DNA of 64,000 nucleotides from Polytrichum commune (GCA_950295325.1 OX485804.1:67372033-67436032), one strand, 5' to 3'. Counted from the first letter of the stretch, positions 46,204 through 59,807 are shown. Numbers and translations: made by a program. The notes: generated by a model from the letters alone, not told the origin.

Positions 46204-49200
46204 ATACTTGCAAACGATTCTACAAATTGCACCTCACATACTATGGAACCAAGGCTATACAATGCACAAGAAAATCTCATGACGTTCTCAACTACGCAAT
46301 GCACATAGAGATGTCGATGTTGGAAGAGTGGCGGCGAACAAAATCGAACACTCTAATCCTAACCACTTCAACATTTCCTATTTTAGAAACCCTAAACTCT
46401 TTTCACTTTTTGGTTTCACATTTATGCAATTGATTACTTGGACTCTTGCTTTGATCACTTCATCACTTTGTTTCCATATTTGAATCGGTTGACAATGAGA
46501 GCTGAAATTGAATTTGTGTACAACATACTCAATTTTGTTGATAACTGTGAGTAGCCGAATTGAGCACGTCAACCTAAAAAGGTTTGATGAGACATACCTA
46601 CTTGTCTCATTTGCTCCAAATATTTTGTCCATTTCTTTTCTCCCAATCACCAAAAGCCTTGGCAAATGACATCCAAAGCATGTTGACGAAACAAAAGCGG
46701 TCATGTCAATGTTGTGACCCGCATGTCCCCTTCACAATAGTTCTCATGCAGGTAGCTTAAGATTGTGACCTAGAGATTGTCGAAATAGCTGAGAGCTTGT
46801 CATAGATTTTCCGCAGGAGATTCATGGACACGCAACCTAAGCATTGTTGTATGTTTGGTAAAAAGGCCTTGCTTTCAAAATAAGAATACAAGTGTAAAGT
46901 GGGGACGAGTGAAAAAAGTGCAAGTAAGAGGCTCCTTGTCCCCTCCATGCTACAGGGAAGACACAAATCTTCAAGCTCTCAAGCTTTGAACCCTCAACTT
47001 CTCTACTGCAAAATAACTCTTTTATCATGAAAGAACAACTTCTTAGAACTTCCTCCAAATTCAACTCTGGTAAATGATTGTTGGAGTGCAACAATGGTAC
47101 GGTAATGTATTTCATTTTAATGATGATGGTGGCCAACGTTCTGAAAGCATTACAGTTTCCCCTTAGTTCTATAGTGATTGGAATTCCCTTTATATATATA
47201 TATATATAAAACAGTAAAAAACATTTTGCACACATAATGGGTTATGAGTTTACTTGCATCATCTTTGGACACATTAATCATGAAGGGGCCCAAGGTGTTG
47301 AGGGTGTGGCATAATGTCTTGAACCAAGACATCGCAACCACATCATAAAGAAGGAAGCCGTTTATGTGACACTTTGAGGATACAAGTTATCTGGAGTACT
47401 TAAGGTTGCGCCAAAGGCCACTTCGTGAGCACAATCTGATGAATGACTTCTACAAATGTTTTGACACCAACTGCTTCATGGGGTGTCATTTAGTGTTGGT
47501 TGTGTGTGCATCATAATGTGCTTAATAGCAGGGATTGTGCCTCGGAAGGCTTAGAGTTGTTTGGGTCCACCAAATGGAAGGTCAACTTGTCACCTGGTGT
47601 TGACGGTAGTTCCCATCGGCCTGACAACGTAAACTATGCAATTTCTCGCCCTAACACTAGAACTAAAAGGACGTACATAGAGGAGTCGTTAAATGTTGTA
47701 GAGCATGGTGTAGATCATACCTCATGAGTGTTGGATATAGGTTGTAATGCCTATAAGTGGCATATTGCTAGATTACCTCCAACTCAACCAAAAAATGTTG
47801 TGCACTACAAGCCAATACATGTACTTTGTGCAATGCAAAAGTTAGCGTTGGAAAACATGGCACTCCTGCTCCAACTTACAAAGGATTGAAGAAAAAGTGC
47901 CACTCCATCAACAATGTGGACCACGAGTTTTGGTTATGCCGTGACAACATCAAATGTTGTGTGAGTGGCAGCAAGAAAAAATATGTGTTGGACTAACCTA
48001 TAGTACCCACCACATGGCCGGTGAAGACATGGACTAATCTCATGAAGGAGGAGGTCTTGGCTCTCGAAGACACCGAGTTCCAGATGCAGCAAAGGGAGGG
48101 CCTTTTGCCATGTTGGAGGTTTTCTACAATTGCAACATTGCCGTTCCCTTGTTCTTATTTTCGTGTGCATGTGAACCCGGACTCCCACCCAACTTCTAGT
48201 TTCTCTAAGACAATGCCTTGCAACCCAACATCACCAACCACATATCATAAAAACAAATGGGAGAACGCCAAATTCATGGACGGCTACTATGTTGTTGGAG
48301 TCACTGCCATTCTATATCTCGGATTCAAAGTTTTATTAAACATTGTCTCCAAGAATGACAACTCCTATTGAGTCACAATTGGTGACATCTTGCATTCATA
48401 TGCCCAAACTTCATGAAAATATCCTCTTGGGTTTCAGGAAAGATTGGAGAATAGATGTATTGCAAACATCTTTATTATGTGTTTAGATTTTTATACAAGG
48501 TTGACTGCGATAATGACAAGTTCATTCATGCTCCAACATTCACTTGCAATAAGGTCATGTGACTTCTTGAACTTGCCAGTGTTGTGGAGTGTGAGTAGTG
48601 TTTCAAGTGTTGTGATCAGCCTTATGTGGGCCAATGTCAGAAAGTGATTGTATTGGTGTGGATTGTTATAATAAAAATCAACAATGGATTGATAGTTTTC
48701 TCAAGTACCCATGGTAATAGGCCCCCTTCACTATAGTTCACTCAATATGTTGGTTCTTAAAGATGGAAAAAGAGAAATTAAATTATCTCCAAATTTAGTA
48801 TCACTACCCTATAATCATTTGTGTTTATTAAATTTGGCTTCATCGCTCACATGTTACCGCTCACTGCTCATGTGTCACCGCTCACCGCTCATGTCTTAGC
48901 TTCCCTCAAATTGGCCACACACAAGTAATTCATTCATCATTGTAGTGAAGTTTACACACATAAAGCTTCAATAAGCCTTAAAGAAATTTGCAATATGTCC
49001 ATCAGACTTGGGATTTTTCCCCTTTGCTAGTGACTGAATTGCATGTGTAAGCTCCTCTTCCATCATGGGTGTCCCAACACCTTCTATGCATCGTGTGAGA
49101 AAATATTTGGTACCAACTCAAAATCTCTATGCATCAATATTGTTGCCGAGCATCCGGTTCATTAGTAGAATCAAATGTGGAGTAAAAGGAATGACAAACT

Positions 49201-52200
49201 CAAGTAAGATCCTCCCGTGAGGAAACCAACGTCTCATCTTCATCATACAACTCTAAAATCAACCACAAACTAATAGTGTTCAAGTTCTATGTTGGATGGA
49301 TGAGAGGTGTGCTCATATATGATAATTCCCTCTTTCCTATGACTCATAAGTGTTTGAGTGTGAAAACCTAACGTTTTATGGATTATCTTGAAATCAAATA
49401 TTGAGTTGGTAATGTTGTAAGTTATTTATTTCTAGTGACGAGCCTCGACATGACCCATTGAAGAGGGATGTTGTTTCCCAACACCTACCATTGGGGTTGC
49501 AATAAAACTTGGCCCTTGAGATTTAATGTTGATTCATTCTAAATTAACCTCATAGATTAATATGGAACTTTGATGCAGATTAACTTGATGTTTTGTCTGA
49601 AAATGAGAATGGTTGGGCTCTACGTAAGAATCAACATTTTCACCCTCCCCAATGGTAGGTGTTATGAACATTACTTGTTGAAGGAGACCAATTGCAAGGG
49701 TCAAATGATAGCTTGATCTTTAAAATAAAACCAAATTGTTTTTTCAATTTTGGGAAGGCAAAACGCTTATGGGACTGAAAGTGTTGTATGGTTATCCATT
49801 GGTATATTGGAATTCCTTAGATTTTTATTCTATAATGGACATTTTTACAATCTTGATATTCTCTAAGGGCAATGGGCACCTTTATATATTCTACATTGAC
49901 CTACATGATGGTAACTATATATCATTAGGTCATGAAATAGAGTATGATAAGGGTTGTTGGCATTTGGATGGGATCATTAGTATCACAGTGAGCCCCATAA
50001 ATATTCAGAGATTACATGGCATGAACCAACGCGAGCCGTTATGCAAGCAAGGGGAAAATAGGGGTATGAAATCATGGGTTGGGCTTAGGAGAATTAGGTC
50101 CAAAAAGGCAAAGGAGTCATGTGCATTCTCTTTGGATAATCACAAGCATTCAAAGAAGTGAAGGATGCATTGCACAATCGAGATTGTCAATGTAGTATGT
50201 TAATTAATAGTTCCATGTCATTTTTTGTGTGGATGAATTGGACATCACTTCTTGCATTCAAATGCTTTTTTTTTTCAAGTACACATAATCAAATTTGTCA
50301 CGGTATGCGGTGTCGGCGGCCGCACCTTATCCGTTGGGCTTCATCCATTTAGAGTTGGATGGATGAACCTTAGTTTTGGAAAGTGAGGCTCCTAAGTGAG
50401 GAGCCTCCTTCTTGGTTTGGAATTCTTGCCAAGTGAGAAGGAAGAGAGTCAAACCCTTGCAAGAGCTTTAAATCTCTCTTCAAATGCACACAATGAGTCA
50501 AGCTATCTCTCACTCCGCCACGGGAGAATCCAAGAGTGTAAGTAGGGGAAGAAGAACTCAAGATTTATTGCAAAAACATGCAATCTTGTCGAGATGTGTT
50601 GTTCATGTGTGACCTTGCTATGTTTTAGTGTTGTTTGTTAGTGGTGGTTGGTACTCGAGCTGCAGTGACATACGATCGGTATTTACACGACAAATTCTTG
50701 AATTTACGAGAGGTTACTTGTACACAATGTATACGAAAGTTTGAGACGACCAAGAAATGCATAGAATAGGAAGGGAAGAGTAGAGCATAATTGTATGACA
50801 CTTGCCACTAGTATGTTAGAATTAATATGTTCCCCTTGCACACTTAAATGCAGACCTACCATCTCTAGTATCCCAAAGTGCTACAGTTAATATCATAATG
50901 TATACAAATTTTCACTTCAAAATTTACTTATGTTGACGAATAGCATCATATTGACAATTAATGGACATGACACTTTGAAACCTTTAAACATCTAGGTTAG
51001 GCCTTTTGCATGTGATGTTACGTGACACTAAATACCGTAAATGATGTGTTGGAGGCAAATGTGAATAAGTAACGGGCAAGGCAAGTATTGGGCCCTCGTG
51101 GTAAAAAGGTTCCCATGTTTACGGCATTTCATCCATGTCGAGTCCCACTGGAACATAGTTTCATGGATTGCTTGCTACTTAAAAAACATTTCTCAAATTT
51201 GAGCTTCAGAATATGATATTATGGTAGCCCTGAATGATTTGTACACTAGTACTGCAGTAAGCTTAAATCTCGTGTAAAAAGTAAACTCAGCTTTTCTACA
51301 TTTGATGCGGTTCATAATAAGGAAGGAGTGCTGGAACTTTCCTCAATGTCAAACTGGGGGAGCACACTAATTAAAGGAATCCGCACGATTTGGGGCCCAT
51401 TTATTCCATTCACTCGGATTGGGTTCTCAACATGCTAAAGTGTATTCAGTGACAACGAGGCAAAACATCATCCACTTCCTACAGTTATGATACAGGAAGT
51501 GGGATTTATATGTATTTTTAGCCATGACATTAGTCAGCTCGTGCTGGTCAATGTGTATGTTTGACAAAGTTTTTGCAAGGTTTTTTTAAGTCTGACACGT
51601 AGAAACTTGCACAAAAATAGATTGCATGTTAATTGACACGCACGATGTAGGTTTTGACATGGAGTGTGACTTGGGAAGACAAAAAACCACAAGTCAATTG
51701 GCACTTAAGAAATTGAAATGCCATGTACTACTAGGCGTGTGACATTGAGGTGACATTTTAGAAGAAAATGTAGATGTCGATTGACATTTTGTTTTTGTTT
51801 TTGAAAACGTCGAGTGAGACTTTGGATTTGAAGTTGAACGTCGAATGAAATTTGTCAAACATACACACCGGTGCTGGTAATCTCCCTTGCCTGGTCTGTC
51901 GTGTGGGTGATACTCAACAAAAATTGAAATGTTAATAACCATAACATCACTCAACGACGAGGACCCTCATAATTATAACAACGAGATGTTGGGAGTTTAG
52001 TTTGAATTTAAATCCCCATGCATAGTTTTTCATGCATCTCAGTGTTGTATTATGAAGGCTCACATAGTTGTACACTAAGTAATGTTGTGAGAAGGTTGTT
52101 GGCTCCATGAGACTAATCGGAGGTGGGTCATAGACTCAATGTCAGCATGAAGCTCACATGATGACATGATCCAACTCTTTGATGCGGGAACTAATGGTCT

Positions 52201-52291
52201 GGATATTAGGGCCCATAGAGAACTCCACAACATCTGAGTAATGCTATGATAGTACACTACTAGAAAACACAATCCTCTAAAGAAATCCATG
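46204..52291. other. Gene-poor sequence
   Basis: No gene is supported. A TA microsatellite lies at 47191-47208. Bases 50908-51045 are a second copy of the dispersed repeat near 42421-42560. The 141-codon frame at 49736-50161 and the 116-codon frame at 48021-48371 have no domain I recognise. Confidence 0.4.
47191..47208. repeat. TA microsatellite
   Basis: Nine TA dinucleotides in a row. Confidence 0.85.
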
Positions 52292-52437
52292 CATAACATT
52301 ATTAAGATCCATAACAATGTTCCATGGGATTGGAAATATTTTATAGAATATTCCCACATTTAGAGTTAATATGGGGAATATTCCACATAATATTGTAAAT
52401 CCCACAAAACAATGTTATGGATTTGAATAATGTTATA
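52292..52437. mobile_element. Foldback MITE of about 146 bp
   Basis: The left arm (52292-about 52355, beginning CATAACATTATT) and the right arm (about 52375-52437, ending AATAATGTTATATG) are inverted copies over some 60 bp with scattered mismatches, leaving a short loop. A related arm occurs near 41755-41812. It has no coding capacity; it can form a single long hairpin when transcribed. Confidence 0.6.
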
Positions 52438-54220
52438 TGTTTAGGAAGAACCGTCTTCACACAAAACAATGGTCATTGCTGCACAAACCATGCTCCGGCA
52501 AAGTTCTTTTGCGTTCCCCAAAGGAGGAGAGTATCCCAAAGGATCATATCGGGATAAATCCTGACTTATTTCCGGACCCACATAATAGCCTGCAAGGGGT
52601 CAAGGGGTGTTTACACCATGGACCATGAAATCATCCCAAGGCCCTATAAAATATGTGATTGGCTTTTGAACTCGTCCCGGGACCAACCCATACTTAACTA
52701 TGACTCTCCAACACATTATAAGTACGACTATGCCCACAACAAAGGATGAGTACACATGTGAGATATAATATAATGGTGGCAAACACAACATATTGGTCAC
52801 TAAACATGTGTCAACACGATGAGGTGGCATGCCGTGTCATCGATGACATAAGCTTAGTACATGTATTGACGTATATGGAAGATATTCATTGCCAAGGTGC
52901 ACATATGATGGAGGTTTGAAATCATAAGTTCAATGGCGGGCACCGGGCACGCACAAATCATTTCATTTTTCATGCCACGTACTCAATGACGTGGATGTGT
53001 AAGTCATGGTGGAGTTGTTGTTCAGTCATAGTATTGTTGAGTACAACCCACTAAGGACATTTGTAAGCCCAGCTAGGCTTTTGTAAGGACAAACACCTAA
53101 AATTTAGCTAGTGCTAAGGAGTTATCGGAATCTGATAGTTCTATGGCTCCCACCAATGACGTTGTGCTGGGCGGGGGAGGTACATGGTTCGCCAACTGCA
53201 TGCCATCCACTTCTTCGGTGGTGGTCATGAAGACATCTGTTGTGCTCTGTTGATGTCTTTGGGAGCGTGCCTCCTTCACCAAGACTACTTTTCACCCCGG
53301 TTTCCGCACTTCGCCTGACCAAAATACATGTGTTGTTTGCCCGGGGAGGGCACTCATACATGTATTTAATAACCCATGTGCGACGGAAGGGTATTTATCA
53401 TGGGGCTATTTATCTAAGAAATTGGAATTCTTTACACCCTATCAATACAGATAAATCTAAATTTTGTCATTTTAGATGACCTTATTTGTATTTATAAAGT
53501 CACAACTGAACTAGTTTCTAGTACCCTATGTTCCTTATAATTTTTATATTTGACCCATGAATGACAACTCATAGGACTCTTGAAAGTTTGTAGTGAAAAT
53601 TCAATAAACCATGTCTAGATTGAAGACATCAAACAATGTACCAAAACATAAAAACTTGAAGCATTATTAGGACCTCCCATTGTTCCCAAACATACATCAA
53701 ACAATGTTCAAATCAAACAAACTTGAAGCAAGTAAACTTGAGAGAAGCACCAAAATAAAACGAATGAAGACAAGATTCTACTACTAGAACTCCGAAAACC
53801 GCACACAACCACAAAATGCACGTCAAGAACTTCAACACCAAATCCTGCCTCACAAGTAGCGCTGCATTGGCGCAAGCAACCCTAGGCAAAAATCAAAGAT
53901 ACAACGCACAAAGCAAAGAACACCAAAACCCTCGTCATCCAAATTTTTCATTCAAGAATTTGGATTGAAAATTGATAGTTTTTCATCCATTGACCACCAT
54001 AAGATGCATTATATACCTCTGCCTCAATATTTTTTTCTCTACCTACTATTCCCAACCCTATTTTAGATTGAAAGAATTAGATAAACTAATGCATTATATG
54101 GTACCCTTATTTTTTTATACACACAACTTTGTAATTGAAGAGGTGCTTCATTATATCGAAGAATTGTATAAATTTTATCACAAATGAATAAAAAATACCC
54201 TACATTCTTTCTCACATGGT
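52438..54220. other. Intergenic sequence
   Basis: No gene recognised. Opposed short frames at 53097-53479 lack domains. This may include the 3' end of the CACTA element to the right, but no terminal CACTA inverted repeat could be fixed. Confidence 0.35.
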
Positions 54221-57200
54221 TTAATAAATTTTCGCGAGTGCCCTCCCCGGGGTTGCTTGGCTCGGATATATGAACGGCTCCAACATCTTTGGAACCTTGT
54301 GGCGGAAATTCACGACCATGAATCCAGCCTCGTCTCTTACATACGTAGGGTTGCCACGGTTGTCATATTGCTTCATCCACTCACACCTAAAAAGTATGAC
54401 AGGTGTACGAAGAGGCCCATAGTTCAATTTCAATATATCCTTTAGTACTTCCACATAGTTCAATGTCACCTCCTCCGAACCCACTGAAGGCATGTGAAAC
54501 ACAGAGGCAACACCACTGTCGTAATTTTTGAGCATCATGGATTGCTGGTCCTCCACGCGGAAGTGGTTTCCATACGCCTTCATCCTCATGTATCGTGTAG
54601 CTAACTATGATGGTCTGCTGCACATCATAACCCTGTCCATGTCATCCGCATCGTTCGGGTCCATAGGGTGATTGTGCACTGCATCTTTAATCCAATTTTC
54701 AAACGTGCAAATGTTGGGATTTTCTGCCTGTTCGTCTTTCCACTGCATGCACATCCAACTAGTTGTTCACTAGTCATAGGGTAGTCACTCACTAGTTATA
54801 CACTAGTCATTCACTGGTCATTCACTAGTCATTTTCACGTGCAATCATGTATTCCAAAACAACAGGACACACTCACAGGGGAGTGTACAAGCTGGAAAAA
54901 CACAATCAGACTCACCTATGCCAAGGTACCATGAGGAAGACATTTGTCAATGCGTATTGGTGGGCAAGATCTCTCAATGATGGTGTCATCAAGTACTTTG
55001 TTCCTGCCCCTTCCAGCACCTCCTCTGCATCTCCGTACTCCTCATCTGCATCCCAAACTCGGCGGTCGACCACTTCAAACTTGTGTAAATATTCAGTGAT
55101 GAAACCTAGGCATTCCTCCCGGGCGTAACCCTCCGCCATGCTGGCCTCCGGTCTTGCCATGTTCCGAACATAGTGCTTTAATGTTTTCATGTATCTTTCA
55201 ATAGGATACATCCACCTTGTGGAGACAGGTCCACACATGTCCAATTCATCAACAAGGTGATATAGCAAGTGCGTCATAATGTCAAAAAATGAAGGAGGGA
55301 AATGAATTTCCAGAAGTGCCATGCTCCGTGCAACGTCCGCCTGTAGAGCGGCAAACTCTAATGGGTTCCAAATACTATCACATATTCTTCGAAACACTTT
55401 AGAAATCCTCATCACAACCATTCGTGGACCAGGTTGTAAAAGTCCTCGTAAGGCTAGCGGCATGATTTGCTGCATAAGCACATGGTAGTCATGTGATTTC
55501 AAACCCCCGTATTTCCTCTTGCGTATGTATTGAGCCATGTTGACACATGTCCTGACGGTGTCTTCAAGTTCTCGATAGTACTAGCAAAAATTTCAAACTC
55601 ATCGGTGGTCAACACATATGGTGCGGCTGGTTTCAACATTTTTCCGTTTTTCTTTGGATGGGGAATGAGCCATAAATGCGACCTGATGCCTCTACGTTGC
55701 AAGTCTCGCCGGACCTTTACCGTGTCTTTATGTCTGGTGACGGTTTTCAAAATATTCTTCGCAAAATTTTGCTCACAATGCATAACATCCAGCGTGTTCC
55801 GTATGAACAGATCCTGCCAATATAGTCATATATTGGTTAGTTCAAGCACTAAAATAAAATCGACAATTAACGGCTTGGTTTATGACTGTCATTTGCGTCG
55901 TTTATGAGGACAATGACTAGTATTGTTTGTGTTATGAGGGCGATTTTAAGTGTCCATTTCTATAGTTTTTGTGTAGTCATTGCCAGTTGTTGAACATGAC
56001 ATGTCCTAGACGTCATGTACGCTAGGTTCCCTCATGCACCCATGTGTATCGTAAACGACTATTCTGTGACTGCTTTACAACTACAAGCTCATGACATGAG
56101 CACATGTTTATGCCATCTGTGAGCACATTGAGCCTTTCTTTACTCTGTGATTGGTTGTACATACCGCTGCGTGTGCCGATACATGCAATAATCAAGAGTC
56201 AAAGGAGTTGCATCATTTACCTTCCAATAAGGCAGGTTGTGTAAAATGCTCCTCCTTTTCACACCATGTGTTTTCGAGGGATCTCCAACGGCGCCTTCCT
56301 TGTTGTCCTCATCCAACCAGGTCTGATACTCGGTGGCTCGCTGCACTTGCTCATCTGTAGTAACACGATTGGGTTTCCCTCGAAGTTCTATACGTCCATT
56401 GAAGTGGTCCTTCATTCCCGGAGACCTCTATGGATCGTCATGGGCTAGCCACCGCCTCGTGTCTGTATAGGTTTGCTTTGCAAGTTCAACAGAATGTTCA
56501 CCTTTGAAATCAGGCCCACAAACAGAACACGCCGCATAGCCTTGATGTGCAACACCTGCAACTGTCCCATAACCGGGAAAATCATGGATGGTCCATAGCA
56601 AAACTGCTCTAAGTTTGAAAGCCCTCGATCCCAACTCTTTGAGTACGTCGTAAGCAGCCACACCCTTCCACAATTGCATCAACTCCTCAACCAATGGTTC
56701 CAAGTACACATCAAAAAATTGCGATGTCACAGATTGTTTCCCCGAAATTAGCAGCGCCAACATAATAAAAAATTTCTTCGTAGTCAACCATGGGGGTATG
56801 TTGTAATTCAACAACATTACCGGCCACATACTCCAAGTTGTACGTTGCAACTTAAAAGGGTTCACTCCATCGGCTACCATTGCTAAGTGAATGTTACGGT
56901 CTTCCTGGCCAAAACTAGAATCTACATTTTCATGTACATGTTTCCATGCCTTTGAATCACAAGGATGTCTTACCAATTCATCTGTGTTTGTGTTCTTTGC
57001 ATGCCACACCATGAGTTCAGATATTGCCGGTGTACGGAACATATGTCTTAGTCTTGGAATAAGGGGAAACTGTCTAAGTACTTTCCAAGGCCTCTGTTTT
57101 TTGGCCTCATCTTTGTAACGTGGTTTCTTGCACTTCGGACAACTAGTGGCATCTTCATATTGCCCTCTAAATAAAACACAACCTGCTTGGCATGCATGAA

Positions 57201-57960
57201 TTGTATTGTAATTCAATCCTAATTTTTGAATCAAGGTTTTTGCAGCATGAAGGTTTTTGGGTAACATATTCTCACTGGGTAGAAGGTGTTCACGGAAGAG
57301 GGTGAAAAACTGGTCCGCAAATTTGTTGCTTACACCATGGATCGTACACAAAGTCATTATCAATATCGTGGCCGCCAATATGGAAGACTTGGCTCCATGG
57401 TACAGCTCCTCCATGGCTTCTTCCATATCGTGGGGATCACCATAATTGTGTTCTTCTGCATTACTACCACCATTTTCCCCCAAAGGCTCATCCTCTGACT
57501 TATCGTCCGAAAGTGGGACTTCATTATCGGCCAGCTCATCGACAACTGTGAATGCACCCATTACTATGTCCTCAATTTGCTCTTCCACTGTAGGGGGGTG
57601 GGTTGGTGCCTCATCAATTTCCTGGAATGCTTCCTCGAGCATGACATGCATATCCAATCCTTCGTTGATGTGTCCGTCATGTGGTCTTGAGTGTCTTCTA
57701 AACTCTTGTTTCCACTCCTCATCGGAGCCCTCCCTCTCTCCAGGCCCCCTCCACACTCTAAATGTGGGTTCCCTCCCATTCCTGATTAGATGATCATTTT
57801 GCAATAGAGCATTGAACTCGTCCTTTGCATTTGTAGCATGGGCAATGAATTCGTTTTAGGTTATACAAGGTGGCCCTCTTTTGCTCCCTCCTCCACAGAC
57901 GGTCGTCGCGATGTTGTTGCCGTCTCCTGTCATTAAGAGGGACTCATCCTCCGTTCATGT
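54221..57960 (-). pseudogene. CACTA (En/Spm) transposase, tnp2 type, decayed
   Basis: The gene reads right to left. At about 57860-57900 is IHCPCYKC, typical of the transposase-associated N-terminal domain. From about 57840 to 56163 is the transposase_21 core (YHGAKSS, LHAAKTLIQKLGLNYNTIHAC, SCPKCKKPRY, TIHDFPGYG, SILHNLPYWK). From 55813 the sequence resumes with NTLDVMHCEQNF, then SHDYHVLMQQ and a DUF4218 region (FPPSFFDIMTHLLYHLVDEL, GPVSTRWMYPIERYMK) ending at a GT donor at 54916/54915. The last exon, 54741-54221, is DUF4216 (ILFRCEWM, FIYPSQA). Introns lie at about 56162-55814 and 54915-54742. Lesions are a frameshift near 57840, TAG at 56430-56428, a frameshift near 55540 and TAG at 54607-54605. 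It cannot encode a whole transposase now. Confidence 0.85.
54757..54834. repeat. CACTAGTCATT repeat cluster 1
   Basis: Units of the form CACTAGTCATT and variants fill most of the 174-bp last intron of the CACTA transposase. The CACTA at the head of each unit matches the terminal bases that name the superfamily, so these may be copies of transposase-binding subterminal motifs. Confidence 0.7.
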
Positions 57961-58070
57961 CCCCTGCAAGCTTGCCACTGTGCACATATCAGTGACTGTA
58001 ATGTGTGGTCTTCAAACAGGGTTCCCACCACCCATTTAATGGTTGTTCATCTGTCATAAATTGGTCGTAC
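57961..58070. other. Region 5' of CACTA transposase
   Basis: Short spacer between the transposase N-terminal segment and the next CACTAGTCATT cluster; nothing else is visible. Confidence 0.3.
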
Positions 58071-58174
58071 ACTAGTCACACAGTAGTTGTTCACATGTAT
58101 GCAGAGAACACTCAACATGAACTAGTCATTCACTGGTCATTCAACAGTCAGTCACTAGTCATTCACTAGTCATT
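58071..58174. repeat. CACTAGTCATT repeat cluster 2
   Basis: Same unit and orientation as the cluster at 54757-54834, just upstream of the transposase N terminus; variants include CACTGGTCATT and CAACAGTCAGT. Confidence 0.7.
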
Positions 58175-58960
58175 AACCTTGAATTTAAGGTCAGCGGCTC
58201 TTAAATGGACAATTTTAGCTTTGTGCCCACTTCTTGTGGTTTGCAAAACACTAATTAGTGTGAGATGGTTGCAAATTTCAAATAAATTGTGGGTACTATG
58301 CTCATAGTTGTCAAAGCTATGAGAATATTCTTGTTCATCATCGACCGGATGATTCTCGAGCTCATCAAAGACACATGTACATTCCTTCCATCATGTTGAC
58401 CATACAACGTAGACAGGAAGAAAAAGAAAGTTGGCCTTGCAGACTAAGTTCCAAAGTGGAGACCTGGGCATGAGTTTATGAAATGCAGGCCCACTCTCAA
58501 ATTTGAGGTCCCAATATCAAGTGGATTGGGAAGTTTCGTTAAGTTGGCCTTGACCAATGATAAGGGAGAACTGCCCGCTAGTGACAGATGAGCCAGTTGG
58601 GTTTGAGGAATAAATAGTTAACATTCATGAAGTACATGAAAATTATTGGTCATACTACATGAATCTCATTAAATTTACCTCAAATCAGTAAAGAAAAATT
58701 GAACGGTATCACTAACAGCTGCAAATTTTGTCCACAAATAGAAGGACATTTGAAAAGGTTGTAATTGCAAATATCACAAATGGAGAAGGATATACAATGT
58801 GGGAAGCCAACACCGTGTTTGACGACCCTCATAAGTGAGCCAAATGAACCTCCAAACAATAAAGATGGCTATGCACATGTCTTGTGCCAGAGATTTGAAT
58901 CAACACTTAAGAAATATTTGATGAGCTTATAATTGCTATTGTGATCATATGTTCAAATAT
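58175..58960. other. Spacer between repeat clusters
   Basis: No coding or RNA feature recognised. It lies between two CACTAGTCATT clusters and is probably internal or subterminal CACTA-element sequence. Confidence 0.3.
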
Positions 58961-59104
58961 CACTAGTCATTCAATAGTCATTCAGCAGTTGTTCACAAGT
59001 CATTGAACAGTCATTCACTAGTCATTAAATAGTCATTAAGTAGTCATTCACTAGTCATAGGGTGGTTACTCATTAGTCATTCACCAGTCATTCACTAGTC
59101 ATTC
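58961..59104. repeat. CACTAGTCATT repeat cluster 3
   Basis: About a dozen units of roughly 11 bp (AGTCATTCACT and variants such as AGTCATTCAAC, AGTCATTAAAT), all in the same orientation as clusters 1 and 2. Confidence 0.75.
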
Positions 59105-59393
59105 TTCAAATTGGAACAGTCTACATAGTGAAGCCCTAGCGCCTCGAATTGTATCCGTTAGGTCCCCGCCCCTAAATACAATGCAGTCCATGGCGTATTG
59201 CACGTCTGGACTCAAGGCAAGAAACTCAGATTGTTGTCTTATTTGTAGAGAGTATAGAGGTAGTTTGTGCGATTCTATGAAGTATAAGGTTGAGGATATG
59301 GACTCGGTGACCGAACCTCTCAGACCTCCCAAGACCAAGGAGAAGCGTGGCCAGCTTGTTGTCAGTGGTCCCACTGAAGATGACGATGGGGAC

Positions 59394-59401
59394 CTAGATA
59401 G
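59394..59401. repeat. Left target site duplication of hAT MITE
   Basis: CTAGATAG, repeated exactly at 59800-59807. Eight bases is the hAT hallmark. Confidence 0.9.
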
Positions 59402-59799
59402 CAGAGCCCTACATTGGGTGCCCATACCTATACCCACCCATGCCCATGTGTTTTGGGTGGGCATGGGTGCAATATTATTGTTCATGGGTGGGCATGGCTG
59501 CGATATTATTGTTCATGGGTGGGCATGAGTTTGATATTATAATGGGTGGGCATAGGTGGGGCACAATTACATAATCATACAAGACACATAATACAATTAC
59601 ACAATATACATTATACAATTTTTGAATACATGAGCGCAATTTGAATAGCATGGGTGGGCATGGATGGGCACATGTCATGCTATGTGTGGGCATGGGTGCG
59701 TACATGTCATGCTATGGGTGGACATGGGTGGGCATAGGTCACTGCTGATGGGCATGGTCTGGGTATGGGTGCAATTAAAAAGGAAAATGTTGGGCTCTG
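59402..59799. mobile_element. hAT-superfamily MITE, 398 bp
   Basis: It begins CAGAGCCCTACATT and ends in the complement of CAGAGCCCAACATT, one mismatch in 14. A perfect 8-bp target duplication (CTAGATAG) lies on both sides. CAGAG/CAGNG termini and 8-bp duplications identify the hAT superfamily. The interior is built of degenerate GGGTGGGCATGG units and has no transposase. The intact duplication suggests a fairly recent insertion. Confidence 0.9.
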
Positions 59800-59807
59800 C
59801 TAGATAG
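59800..59807. repeat. Right target site duplication of hAT MITE
   Basis: CTAGATAG, identical to 59394-59401. Confidence 0.9.

Noticed and set aside
49736-50161. 141-codon plus-strand open frame
   Set aside because: The start is not an ATG in a good context and no motif of any known family is visible; probably chance or very old transposon sequence.
54757-54834. Regular short repeats that could suggest a CRISPR array
   Set aside because: Units are 11 bp, abut directly without unique spacers, and lie in a plant transposon intron.
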